NCBI GenBank assembly: GCA_031277105.1
Contig: JAISLW010000268.1
Coordinates: forward strand, 34,698 to 98,697
DNA from: Planctomycetaceae bacterium
GTDB taxonomy: Bacteria; Planctomycetota; Planctomycetia; Pirellulales; Thermoguttaceae
Reading direction: 5' to 3'
Length of the DNA stretch: 64,000 nt
Below the pieces are notes generated by a model, which did not search any database, was not told the DNA's origin, and saw only the letters and a list, made by a program, of their open reading frames with translations. Below are positions 8,859-17,065 of this stretch, piece by piece (position 1 is the stretch's first letter; every line of letters starts with the position of its first letter). Made by a program: the position numbers and the translations under genes.

Positions 8859-9513
8859 AAATAAACCTCAATAATTTTTCAGGCGAAACGCCATACTGAT
8901 TTGACCACTTCACTAAATATTTACGCATTTCCAATTGCGTTATTTCAAGACGTTTAACAGACAAACCAAAACCAGACTCAAAATGAAATTGTACAAACGA
9001 TTCACTAGCGCCTATTTGACCTAGTACGTACTTCGTCAATCCTGTATCCAATTCAACGCCGCAACCCAACAATTTCGATTGCACGTCGTTGACTACGTAC
9101 AAACTGCGACCTACCGCTAATTCCAATTCAGCAAAATCACAATCCCAAATAAAACGTTGCAAATAATTCATAACCGGTCGCAACCGCTCGCTAGAATACG
9201 GATTGACCGATAATTTATACTCATGCAAAATAACGCGAAACCATTCAATAAATTGCTGCGGCGAATTGTGTACGCGTTTGTTATTCAATTTGTACCAATC
9301 TATAACTTGCCGCACAACTGTTTCGCCGTACTTGTCCGATAACGCTTGCAATTGTTTACGCCAACGCTTAACTTGCTGCGAAGTACGCCACGTGCATTCC
9401 GTAACCGTTAATAATTCATTTAACATACGATTAACATTAGAACGCACGCCCGCAACAGGATTACCGCAAGAAATACCGCCAGCCAATCTATTACCACGCG
9501 AAACCAAAACCAT
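8845..9513 (-). CDS. Hypothetical protein upstream of clamp gene
   Basis: 222 residues from the ATG at 9513; an in-frame upstream extension to 9570 is hydrophobic and looks non-coding. It is basic, helix-rich and has RTSQQVKRWRKQLQALSDKY and LQRFIWDCDFAELELA segments. No family recognised. It overlaps the clamp gene by 14 bases, so it is probably translationally coupled and may be a replication accessory protein (inference from context). A P2 promoter lies about 110 bases upstream. Confidence 0.6.
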   Translation of the reverse strand: MVLVSRGNRLAGGISCGNPVAGVRSNVNRMLNELLTVTECTWRTSQQVKRWRKQLQALSDKYGETVVRQVIDWYKLNNKRVHNSPQQFIEWFRVILHEYKLSVNPYSSERLRPVMNYLQRFIWDCDFAELELAVGRSLYVVNDVQSKLLGCGVELDTGLTKYVLGQIGASESFVQFHFESGFGLSVKRLEITQLEMRKYLVKWSNQYGVSPEKLLRFIYGKC

Positions 9514-9619
9514 AAACAATTCAGCAAAAAAGATAATTGAAAACAAAAAGGAAAAACTTAAACAAGTCAAATACGACCAATTAAATATATCCCCAACGTA
9601 TAAACAACCGCTAATATAT

Positions 9620-9643
9620 TATGCCAATTGAAACAGAATAATT
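9620..9643 (-). promoter_or_regulatory. P2-type promoter
   Basis: Minus strand: AATTAT, 12 bases, GGCATAATAT. Directed at the gene starting at 9513. Confidence 0.55.
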
Positions 9644-9706
9644 ATTAAAATTAAATTTGACCGCGCAAGAAAAAACGGCACACTCAATTTTACTCGAATG
9701 TACCGC

Positions 9707-9727
9707 ATCTACGATAGTAAAAATTTT
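9707..9727 (-). ncRNA. Solitary Cas12a-repeat-like unit
   Basis: Minus strand reads AATTTTTACTATCGTAGAT; the stem C is U, leaving a G-U pair. It lies between the acidic tagged protein gene and the P2 promoter at 9620. Confidence 0.55.
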
Positions 9728-9740
9728 AACGTTCAAGAAA

Positions 9741-10043
9741 TTATCGCCGTCTGTTTTTCACGGGAATTTTCTTTTCCTCTTCCTCATCGTTTTCGACTTT
9801 GTCTTTATCTTTGGAATTTTTGACTTTGTCGTCTTCTTCGTCTTCATCTTCGTTTTCAACGTCCTCGTCTTCATCTTCGTTTTTTACGTCTTCGTCTTCG
9901 TCGTCATTTTCAACATCTTTGTCTTTATCTTTGGAATTTTTGACTTTTTTGTTGAAAACGGACATTGAGCTGAATCCGAGCGAAGTATTAGCATCGCCTT
10001 GCAACGCCTCAAAAGCGCTAATATCGGCTAATTCTATAGACAT
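9741..10043 (-). CDS. Small tagged protein with acidic low-complexity tail
   Basis: 100 residues. Residues 6-31 (ADISAFEALQ ... SSMSVFN) match the N-terminal tag shared with the proteins at 12852, 13534, 14046 and 22777. The rest is an Asp/Glu/Lys repeat tract (KDKDKDVENDDEDEDV and similar) ending in a basic KNRRR. The DNA under the tract is repetitive and the opposite strand is open by chance. The shared tag with unrelated tails suggests an address or packaging signal; see findings. Confidence 0.7.
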   Translation of the reverse strand: MSIELADISAFEALQGDANTSLGFSSMSVFNKKVKNSKDKDKDVENDDEDEDVKNEDEDEDVENEDEDEEDDKVKNSKDKDKVENDEEEEKKIPVKNRRR

Positions 10044-10199
10044 ATCTTACTTCTCCATTACTTTGTTAAATTAACAACCACGCCATAAATGGCACTGCTA
10101 TCAATATAACCCAAAACAAAAATCATGTGTCAACAAAAAAACAAAACAATAAACATTTAAAATAAGATTACACAAAGTCTGACTACGCCAAACAATAAT

Positions 10200-10472
10200 T
10201 TATCCTAAATCGGTTATTTCGGTTGCTTGTGCATTGTTAGGCGGTTCATCTAACATTTCAAAACAACACATCAAACCGCTAATAAACGCACAATCCCAAA
10301 TATGAACAACCATCGACACTACATCAGGCGTAAATACTTCTATACGCTCAATCTGCTTGCGAACCTCTGGATACTCCGCTAAAAAATTTTCATATTCAAC
10401 CTTGCCCAAATCATGCAACGATTCAAACATCTTCGCCAATTTACCCTCTACATCTTTTTCGTTTTCTGACAT
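10200..10472 (-). CDS. Small hypothetical protein
   Basis: 90 residues from the ATG at 10472 (MSENEKDVEGKLAKMFESL). In-frame upstream codons to 10571 look like AT-rich promoter DNA, so they are excluded. Predicted helical and acidic; the C-terminal half has two cysteines. No family recognised. It is followed by about 150 gene-free bases. Confidence 0.5.
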   Translation of the reverse strand: MSENEKDVEGKLAKMFESLHDLGKVEYENFLAEYPEVRKQIERIEVFTPDVVSMVVHIWDCAFISGLMCCFEMLDEPPNNAQATEITDLG

Positions 10473-10593
10473 ACCAAAAATAAATAAATTTGTTAAACCA
10501 AAATCGACCGCTAAAAAATACTCACAATTTGACCAACACTTTATATCAAGGATTATCCGCTGTTGATTCAATTTTTCTTGTCAATTGACTAGC

Positions 10594-10929
10594 CTAATAA
10601 ACGCCATCCCAAAGCAACGCAGACGCCGTCGTATCTGTAATTCCGTGCGTATTACCATCAGGATCGATTCCTTACAATTCCCCCGCAGCGCCAATTTGTC
10701 TAGCTATTGCCCGTCTGATTACACATTTATAATCAGCATCCCACCGAGCATAAACTTGATACGTTTTTAACATTTCGTTTATAACATTTGCAACTTCAAC
10801 ACACTCGTCAACCGTTACTTCACCCTATCAATAATCTTGCATTACGTAATTAGTCGCATATTTCTCATGATCTGCTGTAGTGTCCGTTATGGAATCCGTA
10901 TCAAGTACAAAAATCGGTTTAACTGACAT
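10594..10929 (-). pseudogene. Decayed small gene with three in-frame stops
   Basis: From ATG 10929 a single frame runs 112 codons to TAG 10594. It is interrupted by adjacent TGA and TAG (codons 34-35) and later TAA (codon 86). It keeps a ribosome-binding site (GGAGAAATAAGT before ATG) and protein-like sequence on both sides (VKPIFVLDTDSITDTTADHE; VTVDECVEVANVINEMLKTY). Three different stop codons argue against a reassigned codon and for point-mutation decay. No frameshift is needed. Confidence 0.7.
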
Positions 10930-10944
10930 ACTTATTTCTCCAAT

Positions 10945-11103
10945 TTAATTTTTAATTTTACAATTTTTAGCCTTTGCCTCTTCTTTAACCCTTTTAGCTA
11001 TCAATTTGTCAACTGCTCTATCCACAGCCTTATCGATAGCGGCAAACAACTTTTTAGTACCGGGTTCTAACTCCGGTTTCTTTATAAATTTTTCGTTTTT
11101 CAT
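10945..11103 (-). CDS. Small lysine-rich protein
   Basis: 52 residues (MKNEKFIKKPELEPGTKKLF, then a helix AAIDKAVDRAVDKLIAKRVK). It has a good ribosome-binding site (AAAGGAAAAG, 5 bases before ATG) and sits between the CAP-domain gene and the decayed gene with 1-16 base gaps, so the set is an operon. Amphipathic basic helix; function unknown. Confidence 0.7.
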   Translation of the reverse strand: MKNEKFIKKPELEPGTKKLFAAIDKAVDRAVDKLIAKRVKEEAKAKNCKIKN

Positions 11104-11105
11104 TT

Positions 11106-11546
11106 TTACTTTTCCTTTCTAACTCTTAATGTCCAATATCCTCCAGAGCGTCCTACGCCGATCCGGTTGATATTTCTTTTCATCATCACGTTCCAATGCG
11201 GCGGCGAATTACGCCATTGGTTGAATGCGTTGCGGCTAATGTTGTTGTTAAACGCAACGCATTCGGCGCAACCTTTCCGCTCGCTTGCGGAGGCGTGCCA
11301 AATACGCGTTACGCTATAAACAAAAAAGCCCCGCACTACGCGAGGCTTGCTACTCCGCAAAGTATCCGACCACCGGCGGCAGTCTTGCACCAATTCGTCG
11401 TCAACCTCCAACTTGCACAACCCCGCTTTAACACGGGTAGCGTTCAACTTAACAATCACCTCCCGCTCGCCCGTTTCCAATTCAACGCCAAAACAAATTA
11501 CGCCAAACATCGCAAAAATCACAAACGCCAAAAAAATCCTTTTCAT
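11106..11546 (-). CDS. Secreted CAP/SCP-domain protein
   Basis: 146 residues from ATG 11546, chosen for the AAGGAGATTTT ribosome-binding site. Residues 1-20 are a signal peptide (MKRIFLAFVIFAMFGVICFG). The mature part has CAP-superfamily marks: LNATRVKAGLCKLEVDDEL, HASASERKGCAECVAFN, and SPPHWNVMM with IGVG. It would act outside the cytoplasm. Such proteins are common in bacteria but unusual in phages; possible roles are cell-surface change or lysis-related (inference). A P2 promoter lies 60 bases upstream. Confidence 0.75.
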   Translation of the reverse strand: MKRIFLAFVIFAMFGVICFGVELETGEREVIVKLNATRVKAGLCKLEVDDELVQDCRRWSDTLRSSKPRVVRGFFVYSVTRIWHASASERKGCAECVAFNNNISRNAFNQWRNSPPHWNVMMKRNINRIGVGRSGGYWTLRVRKEK

Positions 11547-11609
11547 AAAATCTCCTTTGTCAAAAAAAACCAATACGTTAAACTTGCTCTTAAAATTTGT
11601 GTAATACTG

Positions 11610-11633
11610 TATGCCAATTTATCTATCAGAATT
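11610..11633 (-). promoter_or_regulatory. P2-type promoter
   Basis: Minus strand: AATTCT, 12 bases, GGCATACAGT. Directed at the CAP-domain gene (start 11546). Confidence 0.6.
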
Positions 11634-11790
11634 AGAATAAAAAAATGAAAAACAAGCCTAAAGAAAATAATTGACTGTTTTTTTCAGTTACGAGGCTTTT
11701 CTGTTCGATATTAAATTGTAGAATAATAACAATAATAACACTTGACTACACAAACCAAACAAAACCAAAAATAAATAGGATGTAAACCAA

Positions 11791-11916
11791 ATGATCAATA
11801 GCGTAGAATTTGCAAAATTCATTTTGCTACGTGCAAAAGAATTAGACATCGAAACGGAAGAAACAAATAAAGTCATGAACAACAAGCATTGTCTGTATCA
11901 ATTTCGTTTTGTTTAA
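11791..11916 (+). CDS. Possible small plus-strand protein
   Basis: 41 residues (MINSVEFAKFILLRAKELDI ...), preceded by AGGATG ten bases before ATG and a TTGACT about 50 bases upstream. It is one of the few plus-strand candidates. The composition is protein-like, helical and charged, but the opposite strand is also open, so this is tentative. The rest of 11574-12001 shows only a P2 promoter and a weak inverted repeat (AGCCT ... AGGCT) near 11656-11697. Confidence 0.4.
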   Translation: MINSVEFAKFILLRAKELDIETEETNKVMNNKHCLYQFRFV

Positions 11917-12001
11917 CGCAACCGCAAAATGCATTCGGCTTGTCCAACACTTCCCACAATTTTTAAGGACTTTATTAAAATTCTCTTATAATAGATTACG
12001 C

Positions 12002-12105
12002 CTATAACTTGATCAAAATATCAGCAGGTATTTTTACCTTCACACCGTTCAACTCCACATCGACAAATACGTTCAATCCGCATCTATTACGTTAAAATTC
12101 AACAT
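12002..12105 (-). pseudogene. Short frameshifted reading frame
   Basis: ATG 12105, five bases after the stop of the upstream gene, encodes MLNFNVIDAD then a stop. One base out of phase the sequence continues as VFVDVELNGVKVKIPADILI to a TAG at 12002. The span is 104 bases, so one missing base would restore a 34-residue protein. Either a recent frameshift or a sequencing slip; programmed frameshifting is less likely without a slippery site. Confidence 0.4.
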
Positions 12106-12109
12106 TATC

Positions 12110-12658
12110 CTATTCTTCGTCCGGTTCGTATTCTGACCGTTTTGATTTCTTTTTTTGGTCTTGGTCAACTTCCGGCAGACCGTTTTCAATCACGTCCAAC
12201 CAATCTAGGTCACGATGATCAATCCACCAATGAGCATATTGCACAGATTGCAATTGCTTAAATATTTTCTTACACAACGATCTGTTTTGTACCGCTTGCA
12301 TATTGTCAGACTCGTTACAATATTTGACCGCTACGTCGTCAAACGCTTTCAACATTTTTTCTCGCAACGTTGCAGCCCAAGCAACTTGCTTTTCCGTTCC
12401 ACGCAATTCAGGCAAACTAGATAAAAATTCCAAATCCGCAACCAACCCCTCAACCGTAAAACCACGACGCTCAATAAACCAACTAGCCGAACTAATACGC
12501 CACAATTGAGCAATACACGCTTCCTTACTGTCGCCGTCTATACCCGAATTATAAATACAGTTATGAAACTTGTCCCGAATACTTTCCGCCCACTCAACCT
12601 GCTTGTCCGTACCTATCAAAGCAACTTCAACAACCTCTATCTCATTTTCGCAAGACAT
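12110..12658 (-). CDS. Hypothetical protein with duplicated GTDKQVEWA domain
   Basis: 182 residues with an internal duplication: LIGTDKQVEWAESIRDKF (residues about 14-31) and LRGTEKQVAWAATLREKM (about 84-101), each followed by a helical stretch with a WFIERR or WWIDHRD segment. The same G-T/S-E-K-Q-V-x-W-A motif occurs in uncharacterised plasmid and phage proteins. The C-terminus is charged (KKKSKRSEYEPDEE). Strong ribosome-binding site (AAGGAGATTTTT). A P2 promoter lies about 100 bases upstream. Confidence 0.7.
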   Translation of the reverse strand: MSCENEIEVVEVALIGTDKQVEWAESIRDKFHNCIYNSGIDGDSKEACIAQLWRISSASWFIERRGFTVEGLVADLEFLSSLPELRGTEKQVAWAATLREKMLKAFDDVAVKYCNESDNMQAVQNRSLCKKIFKQLQSVQYAHWWIDHRDLDWLDVIENGLPEVDQDQKKKSKRSEYEPDEE

Positions 12659-12754
12659 AAAAATCTCCTTTCACCCACTTCATCACACATATCTACAATT
12701 CACCAAAAAATAAGTCAAATTAGACCAAACAAAAATTTATACTGACAATCAGAG

Positions 12755-12778
12755 TATGCCAACAAAAAAAGAAAAATT
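12755..12778 (-). promoter_or_regulatory. P2-type promoter
   Basis: Minus strand: AATTTT, 12 bases, GGCATACTCT; directed at the gene starting at 12658 and placed just after a terminator. Confidence 0.6.
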
Positions 12779-12784
12779 AATGGC

Positions 12785-12821
12785 AAAAAATAGCCGTCTG
12801 ACAAGTAGAACCAAACGGCTA
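12785..12821 (-). terminator. Rho-independent terminator
   Basis: Minus strand: TAGCCGT, 17-base loop, ACGGCTA, then TTTTTT. It ends the transcript of the tagged protein gene at 12852 and separates it from the next P2 promoter. Confidence 0.7.
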
Positions 12822-12851
12822 ATCTACGATAAAACCAAAAATTTAATTTAC

Positions 12852-13265
12852 CTAAAATGATTGTTCTTCAGTCTCCTTTGAAAGCGGAAGGTAATATGAT
12901 TTATACGAACCTGTAACGCCTAGTTTATTTAACCTGTCAAAAGTAGGTTTAAGTTTGCTTATAACGCTAGTTTTTTCATCCGTGTATTGATCGTTAAGTT
13001 TATTTTCGTTTTCATCCATTAAGTGTCTATAATGCGTAGCCATACGGTAAATATCATTTTCTAGTTTTTTTACTTCGTCAATGAGTTTAGATATTTCTTT
13101 CACATCCTTGCGAGATATTGTACTTTGTTGTCTCTGTACTTTCCAAGTAACATTATTGACCGCTCGACCATTCTGAAAAGCGCCCATTTGACTACAAAAC
13201 GAATCATTAGCCTGATTCTGTAACGATTCAAATATCGCTATATCCGCAACATTTTGATTACTCAT
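12852..13265 (-). CDS. Small tagged coiled-coil protein
   Basis: 137 residues from ATG 13265, chosen because AGGAGAAATTTT precedes it and because the protein then begins with the shared tag MSNQNVADIAIFESLQ ... SQMGAFQNG. A longer frame to 13334 lacks support. After the tag comes a charged coiled coil (about residues 50-110). It belongs to the five-member tagged set; the tails are unlike one another. Confidence 0.75.
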   Translation of the reverse strand: MSNQNVADIAIFESLQNQANDSFCSQMGAFQNGRAVNNVTWKVQRQQSTISRKDVKEISKLIDEVKKLENDIYRMATHYRHLMDENENKLNDQYTDEKTSVISKLKPTFDRLNKLGVTGSYKSYYLPLSKETEEQSF

Positions 13266-13449
13266 AAAATTTCTCCTACATTTTTTGTTTATTTGTTTAC
13301 TATTTATCCTTTGTTCAAAGGAACGAATTGACATAGTACAAAAAAAAATAAAATTGTGTCACACACAAAATAATCCCCAAAATAATCCCCAAAGTGATCA
13401 TTTTATTATGTCTACACAAATTATCAAAATAAGTCAAACTATGTTTTGA

Positions 13450-13478
13450 CACAAACCTAGTTTTTTTTTGTATTATGC
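13450..13478 (+). promoter_or_regulatory. Sigma-70-like promoter of tagged genes
   Basis: TTGACA, a long 19-base spacer with nine T residues, then TATTAT, about 60 bases before the plus-strand tagged gene. The spacer is longer than usual. Confidence 0.4.
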
Positions 13479-13533
13479 CAATTCGTTTCTCTTACAGTAA
13501 GAGGTAAATGTTAAACAAAATTGGAGAATAATT

Positions 13534-13980
13534 ATGAAAAACCAAAACATCGCAGATATTAGCGTATTCGAATCAATACAAACAGATCAACATACTAAAA
13601 CTGGTATGAGTCAAATGAACGTATTTAACAACAATTGTTCGATTAAAAATAGCGCTCTTTTGGATAAAGCCGCTATGGACGTTAAAAAATATCGTGCAAA
13701 AGTAGATGCGTTTATCAAATTAGGCAATGAAGTAGCAAAACGACGTGAAAAATTCGTGTCAAAAGAACGCGACGCTATTTTTAAGTATGAAACGTCTGAC
13801 GAATACATTAAAGAACGCATACGAGTTTTTGGCGTGCTTGGCGCAAACCCTAACGATCCTGAAGCATTAGCCGACGAAAAACAAAGTAACGAAATAGCAA
13901 CAGCCAGATACGAAGCAGAACAGAAACTTGCCGCTTTGGTAAAAAGCGATCACGCATTATTTTGGAGATATTCTTATTAA
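13534..13980 (+). CDS. Small tagged coiled-coil protein (plus strand)
   Basis: 148 residues. Residues 1-35 are the shared tag (MKNQNIADISVFESIQ ... SQMNVFNNN), followed by CSIKNSALLDKA and a charged coiled coil. It shares ANPNDPEALADEKQ with the next gene, so these two are tandem paralogs. GGAG lies 8 bases before ATG. Upstream is TTGACA ... TATTAT at 13450-13475. It is one of three clearly plus-strand genes in the window, all tagged proteins. Confidence 0.8.
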   Translation: MKNQNIADISVFESIQTDQHTKTGMSQMNVFNNNCSIKNSALLDKAAMDVKKYRAKVDAFIKLGNEVAKRREKFVSKERDAIFKYETSDEYIKERIRVFGVLGANPNDPEALADEKQSNEIATARYEAEQKLAALVKSDHALFWRYSY

Positions 13981-14045
13981 AAACACCACCTATAATTTAA
14001 TCTATTTTAACAAAAAACAACTCAAATAAAAAAGGAAACAAATAT

Positions 14046-14504
14046 ATGAAAAATCAAAACGTTGCCGATATTTCGGTATTTGAAAATTTACAAAACAACA
14101 CTAACAATTCTTTTGCCAGTCAAATGAACGTATTTAACGGCAATTGTTCAATTGAAAATAGCGCTATCTTTGACAAAGCCGAATCGTTAGTTAAAAAATT
14201 TGTCGCAGACATTGACTTACTTGTAAAAGAAGGTACAGAATTGGTAAAACTCCGAAATTCAGTCATAAGAATGCGACCTAAACGCAAAGATCAACGAGCA
14301 ATCGGAGACATATTAGATAAGGAACAAAAACGAATTACACAAGCGTTAAAAGAAAACCCTAACGACCCTGAAGCGTTAGCCGACCAAAAACAAGCCCTAT
14401 CTATACAAAAGGAATTTAACGCCAGCGACAGGGATATGTTTAATTTTATAACAACTAAACCTAATAAAGAAGTATTTCTGGACTCCATTTATCAATATTT
14501 TTAA
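14046..14504 (+). CDS. Small tagged coiled-coil protein (plus strand), tandem paralog
   Basis: 152 residues: tag MKNQNVADISVFENLQ ... SQMNVFNGN, then CSIENSAIFDKAESLVKKF and a coiled coil containing ENPNDPEALADQKQ. A ribosome-binding site AAAGGAAAC precedes ATG. It follows the previous tagged gene by 65 bases and ends at a strong bidirectional terminator. Confidence 0.8.
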   Translation: MKNQNVADISVFENLQNNTNNSFASQMNVFNGNCSIENSAIFDKAESLVKKFVADIDLLVKEGTELVKLRNSVIRMRPKRKDQRAIGDILDKEQKRITQALKENPNDPEALADQKQALSIQKEFNASDRDMFNFITTKPNKEVFLDSIYQYF

Positions 14505-14543
14505 TTAGTACATTAGGTCGTTAGTAAAAGATATTAAAACAAG

Positions 14544-14585
14544 AACAACGAAAATAAACCATAACATGATTTTATTTTCGTTGTT
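14544..14585. terminator. Bidirectional terminator
   Basis: Perfect 15-base inverted repeat (AACAACGAAAATAAA ... reverse complement) with a 12-base loop between the convergent plus-strand tagged gene and the minus-strand ParB-like gene. Confidence 0.75.
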
Positions 14586-15242
14586 TTATTTATCTTTTTT
14601 GACTTTTGCTCTTGATGTTCCTTTTGGCACAGCCCACGCTCTGCCGTATTCCGCATCTTTATACAATTTAGAGTAACCTGTAATATGTTTCAACTTTATT
14701 AATTCTTCCGGCTGCATTCCTAATTCGTTACAAATATCAGCGTCTGATTTGCCGTTTTTCAACATTTCAAAAACCATATTCGACATACCTTTGACCGAAT
14801 GCGTTCCTCTCGCTCTGTTATGTCTTACAGTTGCAGCCATCCGCTCGTTTATATTCTTGTCCAACACGACTACAGGCAATAATCCAGCAGAAATATCCTT
14901 AATATCTTCCCGCGTTTTCATTGTAAAATAACGATGGAAACCATCTATTATTACAAATTTATTCGTTTTATCATCGTAAACTGACACCGTTGGTTGCGTA
15001 TAACCGTCGGCTTTAATCGACGTGTACAACAAACCCATCTCAATCGGCGCTACCGCATTCGGATTGTAATCATTCGCTTGAACCCGATCCACAGGCACAT
15101 ATTGAACACAACCTACCGGATGCGGAATCCCACTTACTTCATGGACTACTTTACGCACGTCATTTAATTTCAAATTCCGTTCAACCGTATCCAAACCCTC
15201 GACAAATTTTTCAATAACCGATTTGACATCATCAATAGTCAT
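14586..15242 (-). CDS. ParB/Srx-fold protein (IbrB-like)
   Basis: 218 residues with a ParB/sulfiredoxin core at about 50-140: VDRVQANDYNPN, MGLLYTSIKADGYTQPTVSV, VIIDGFHRYFTM, and VRHNRARGTHSVKGMSN. ParB-like proteins of this type pair with PAPS-reductase-like proteins (the IbrA/IbrB arrangement), and such a partner lies two genes upstream in the same operon. The fold binds or hydrolyses nucleotides in related proteins. A role in DNA modification is inference from the cluster. Confidence 0.75.
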   Translation of the reverse strand: MTIDDVKSVIEKFVEGLDTVERNLKLNDVRKVVHEVSGIPHPVGCVQYVPVDRVQANDYNPNAVAPIEMGLLYTSIKADGYTQPTVSVYDDKTNKFVIIDGFHRYFTMKTREDIKDISAGLLPVVVLDKNINERMAATVRHNRARGTHSVKGMSNMVFEMLKNGKSDADICNELGMQPEELIKLKHITGYSKLYKDAEYGRAWAVPKGTSRAKVKKDK

Positions 15243-15264
15243 ACGTTAATCTCCTCAAAAATAA

Positions 15265-15948
15265 TTATTTTTTTGCTTTATTACGCGTAGATTTACAAAT
15301 AACATCCCACCCTTTAGCGTACAATAAATCATGTTCGCCTATGGCGTTAAAGAACGCTCGCTTGCAACCTTTACGAATCCTGTCATGCAACTCGACAATA
15401 AAATAATTGACCGAATTAACCCAACTCGCTGAATTTTCAAACACCTCTATTTCCGATCCTTCTATATCACATTTCAGAATATCAACACGTTGCATGTTAA
15501 ATTGTTCCTTAACAGCATCAATCGTAATGCCAACAACATCAAAATCATCGTCAATCGCTTCTGTTACTTGAAAGGCGTACTTGTTCTTATTGTCATCCAA
15601 AGGCGCTATTTTTAATTTAACATCAGATTTCCACAAGCCGCATTGAATACAACATATATTTGGATACATTGCCGTATTTATTTTTAGCACGTTGTAATTC
15701 GACGTTTCAGGTTCAATTGCTACTATTTTTGCATTAGGAAATCGATTAGCAAACCAGAGCGTCCTTATCCCGATATTAGCGCCAGCGTCGATTATCGTTT
15801 CAACGCTATCAAATTGAACCGACCCCATTTTATTTTGTGTTACATCTGCGTTAACATAAACGTCAGACGTATTCGGTCGGACGTAATAAGGGTATCGAAA
15901 CAAAGCGTGCGTCTTGCGTTTCAAGACTGTACCGATTGATTTTTCCAT
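15265..15948 (-). CDS. FkbM-family methyltransferase
   Basis: 227 residues from ATG 15948 (a GTG sits one codon earlier). SAM-binding motif I is IIDAGANIGIRTLWFANRFP, followed by IVAIEPETSNYNVLKIN and VDILKCDIEGSEIEVFENS, the FkbM pattern. FkbM enzymes O-methylate sugars or small molecules. It lies between the IbrB-like and PAPS-reductase-like genes, so its substrate may be a sugar or modified base made by the cluster (inference). Confidence 0.8.
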   Translation of the reverse strand: MEKSIGTVLKRKTHALFRYPYYVRPNTSDVYVNADVTQNKMGSVQFDSVETIIDAGANIGIRTLWFANRFPNAKIVAIEPETSNYNVLKINTAMYPNICCIQCGLWKSDVKLKIAPLDDNKNKYAFQVTEAIDDDFDVVGITIDAVKEQFNMQRVDILKCDIEGSEIEVFENSASWVNSVNYFIVELHDRIRKGCKRAFFNAIGEHDLLYAKGWDVICKSTRNKAKK

Positions 15949-15952
15949 CACG

Positions 15953-17065
15953 TTACGTTTTTGTTTGTTGCTCCTTCTTTTTTAAGATCATACTATGCGT
16001 TGCGTGAAACATGTCAACTTTTACACCCCAAACGTCAACTAAAATAACAGATTTAATCTGCGTCTTAATTGCGTCTAATTCTGCTTCCGTTCCATAATAT
16101 CTATCCAATTTAGCACACGTTTTACGCATTGCTTCTCTATCTTGCGGCTCTACCAAATTATCAATTAAATAATCTTTGTATTCTACCCAACTGCTGAACA
16201 TATACGGCAATTTATCAGGACAACACATAGAATCTTCTTTTAGTACGCGACATGTATTAGCGCCAGATAACCTGCTAGTCAACCTTGCCCACGTATCAGG
16301 CTCAATTTCGGCTACTTTCAATAACGTAGATAACGCACAATCATGACACACCGATGAAACGCGCATAGCACGCGTACTAAAACCAACAGAATAAAAATAA
16401 TCATATAACGGATTGTACTCAATATTATTGTCGTAAATATATTTCCATACGTCGGTCGTTTTCCAATCATATATTGGGTAAAATCTATAAACTTCTTTGT
16501 CTTTTTTATCGACTAGTATAGTTCCGTTTTTGCCTTTATACGCTACGCTGTTGCAAACCATTTTGTACCTTGTAGGCGATTCGTCCGCTCGCACGCCTGC
16601 AAACACTACGCCCCGTTGTCCCATACACCGCAAAATACACGTATCCATCGCCGCATAAAAATTATCAAGTTCAATCGAACCTATATCCTTGATACTAATC
16701 GGGTCTTTCGGATGAACCCATTCGTTTTCTATCGCTGGATCCCAACAATAAATATAACGGTCAAACGTCGATGAATTATTTGACAAATGAAACGGTACTT
16801 GATGCCAACACGGTTTAACGTCGGGATGATACATAACTTTGCGTATATGGTTAATCGTACTATCCCATTCGGCTTCTTGATCTAGAAAAAATGTTTTTAA
16901 CGGTAATCTATTTCGCCGCTTCGCTTCTTGCATGACCAAGTGATGAACTACCGATGAATCCTTGCCCCCCGAAACGTTCACCATTACATCGTCAAAATCA
17001 TCGAAAGCGTCCGAAATCCGCTTTTGCGCCGCTTCCAACACATTTTGTTTCAAATATAATTTCAT
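15953..17065 (-). CDS. PAPS-reductase-like PP-loop protein (IbrA-like)
   Basis: 370 residues. The ATP-pyrophosphatase PP-loop is VNVSGGKDSSVVHHL at about 30-45, followed by TFFLDQEAEWDST, the GVRADESPTR block and the FYPIYDWKTTDVWKYI block. All are typical of PAPS reductase and IbrA-type proteins. Extra cysteines (SSVCHDCAL; CCPDK) could bind metal or an Fe-S cluster. It overlaps the upstream methyltransferase by 4 bases (ATGA), so the genes are translationally coupled. It may transfer sulfur or adenylate a substrate, as DndC-type relatives do; not demonstrated. Confidence 0.8.
   Translation of the reverse strand: MKLYLKQNVLEAAQKRISDAFDDFDDVMVNVSGGKDSSVVHHLVMQEAKRRNRLPLKTFFLDQEAEWDSTINHIRKVMYHPDVKPCWHQVPFHLSNNSSTFDRYIYCWDPAIENEWVHPKDPISIKDIGSIELDNFYAAMDTCILRCMGQRGVVFAGVRADESPTRYKMVCNSVAYKGKNGTILVDKKDKEVYRFYPIYDWKTTDVWKYIYDNNIEYNPLYDYFYSVGFSTRAMRVSSVCHDCALSTLLKVAEIEPDTWARLTSRLSGANTCRVLKEDSMCCPDKLPYMFSSWVEYKDYLIDNLVEPQDREAMRKTCAKLDRYYGTEAELDAIKTQIKSVILVDVWGVKVDMFHATHSMILKKKEQQTKT

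Noticed and set aside
9657-9968. Plus-strand Phe/Val-rich frame opposite the acidic protein
   Set aside because: It is the antisense of an Asp/Glu/Lys repeat tract and has no ribosome-binding site.
10594-10929. Recoded stop codons or an alternative genetic code
   Set aside because: All three different stops occur in one short frame, while every other gene uses them normally.
11688-11885. Minus-strand hydrophobic reading frame as a membrane protein
   Set aside because: It lacks a ribosome-binding site, looks like chance AT-rich sequence, and lies opposite a slightly better plus-strand candidate.
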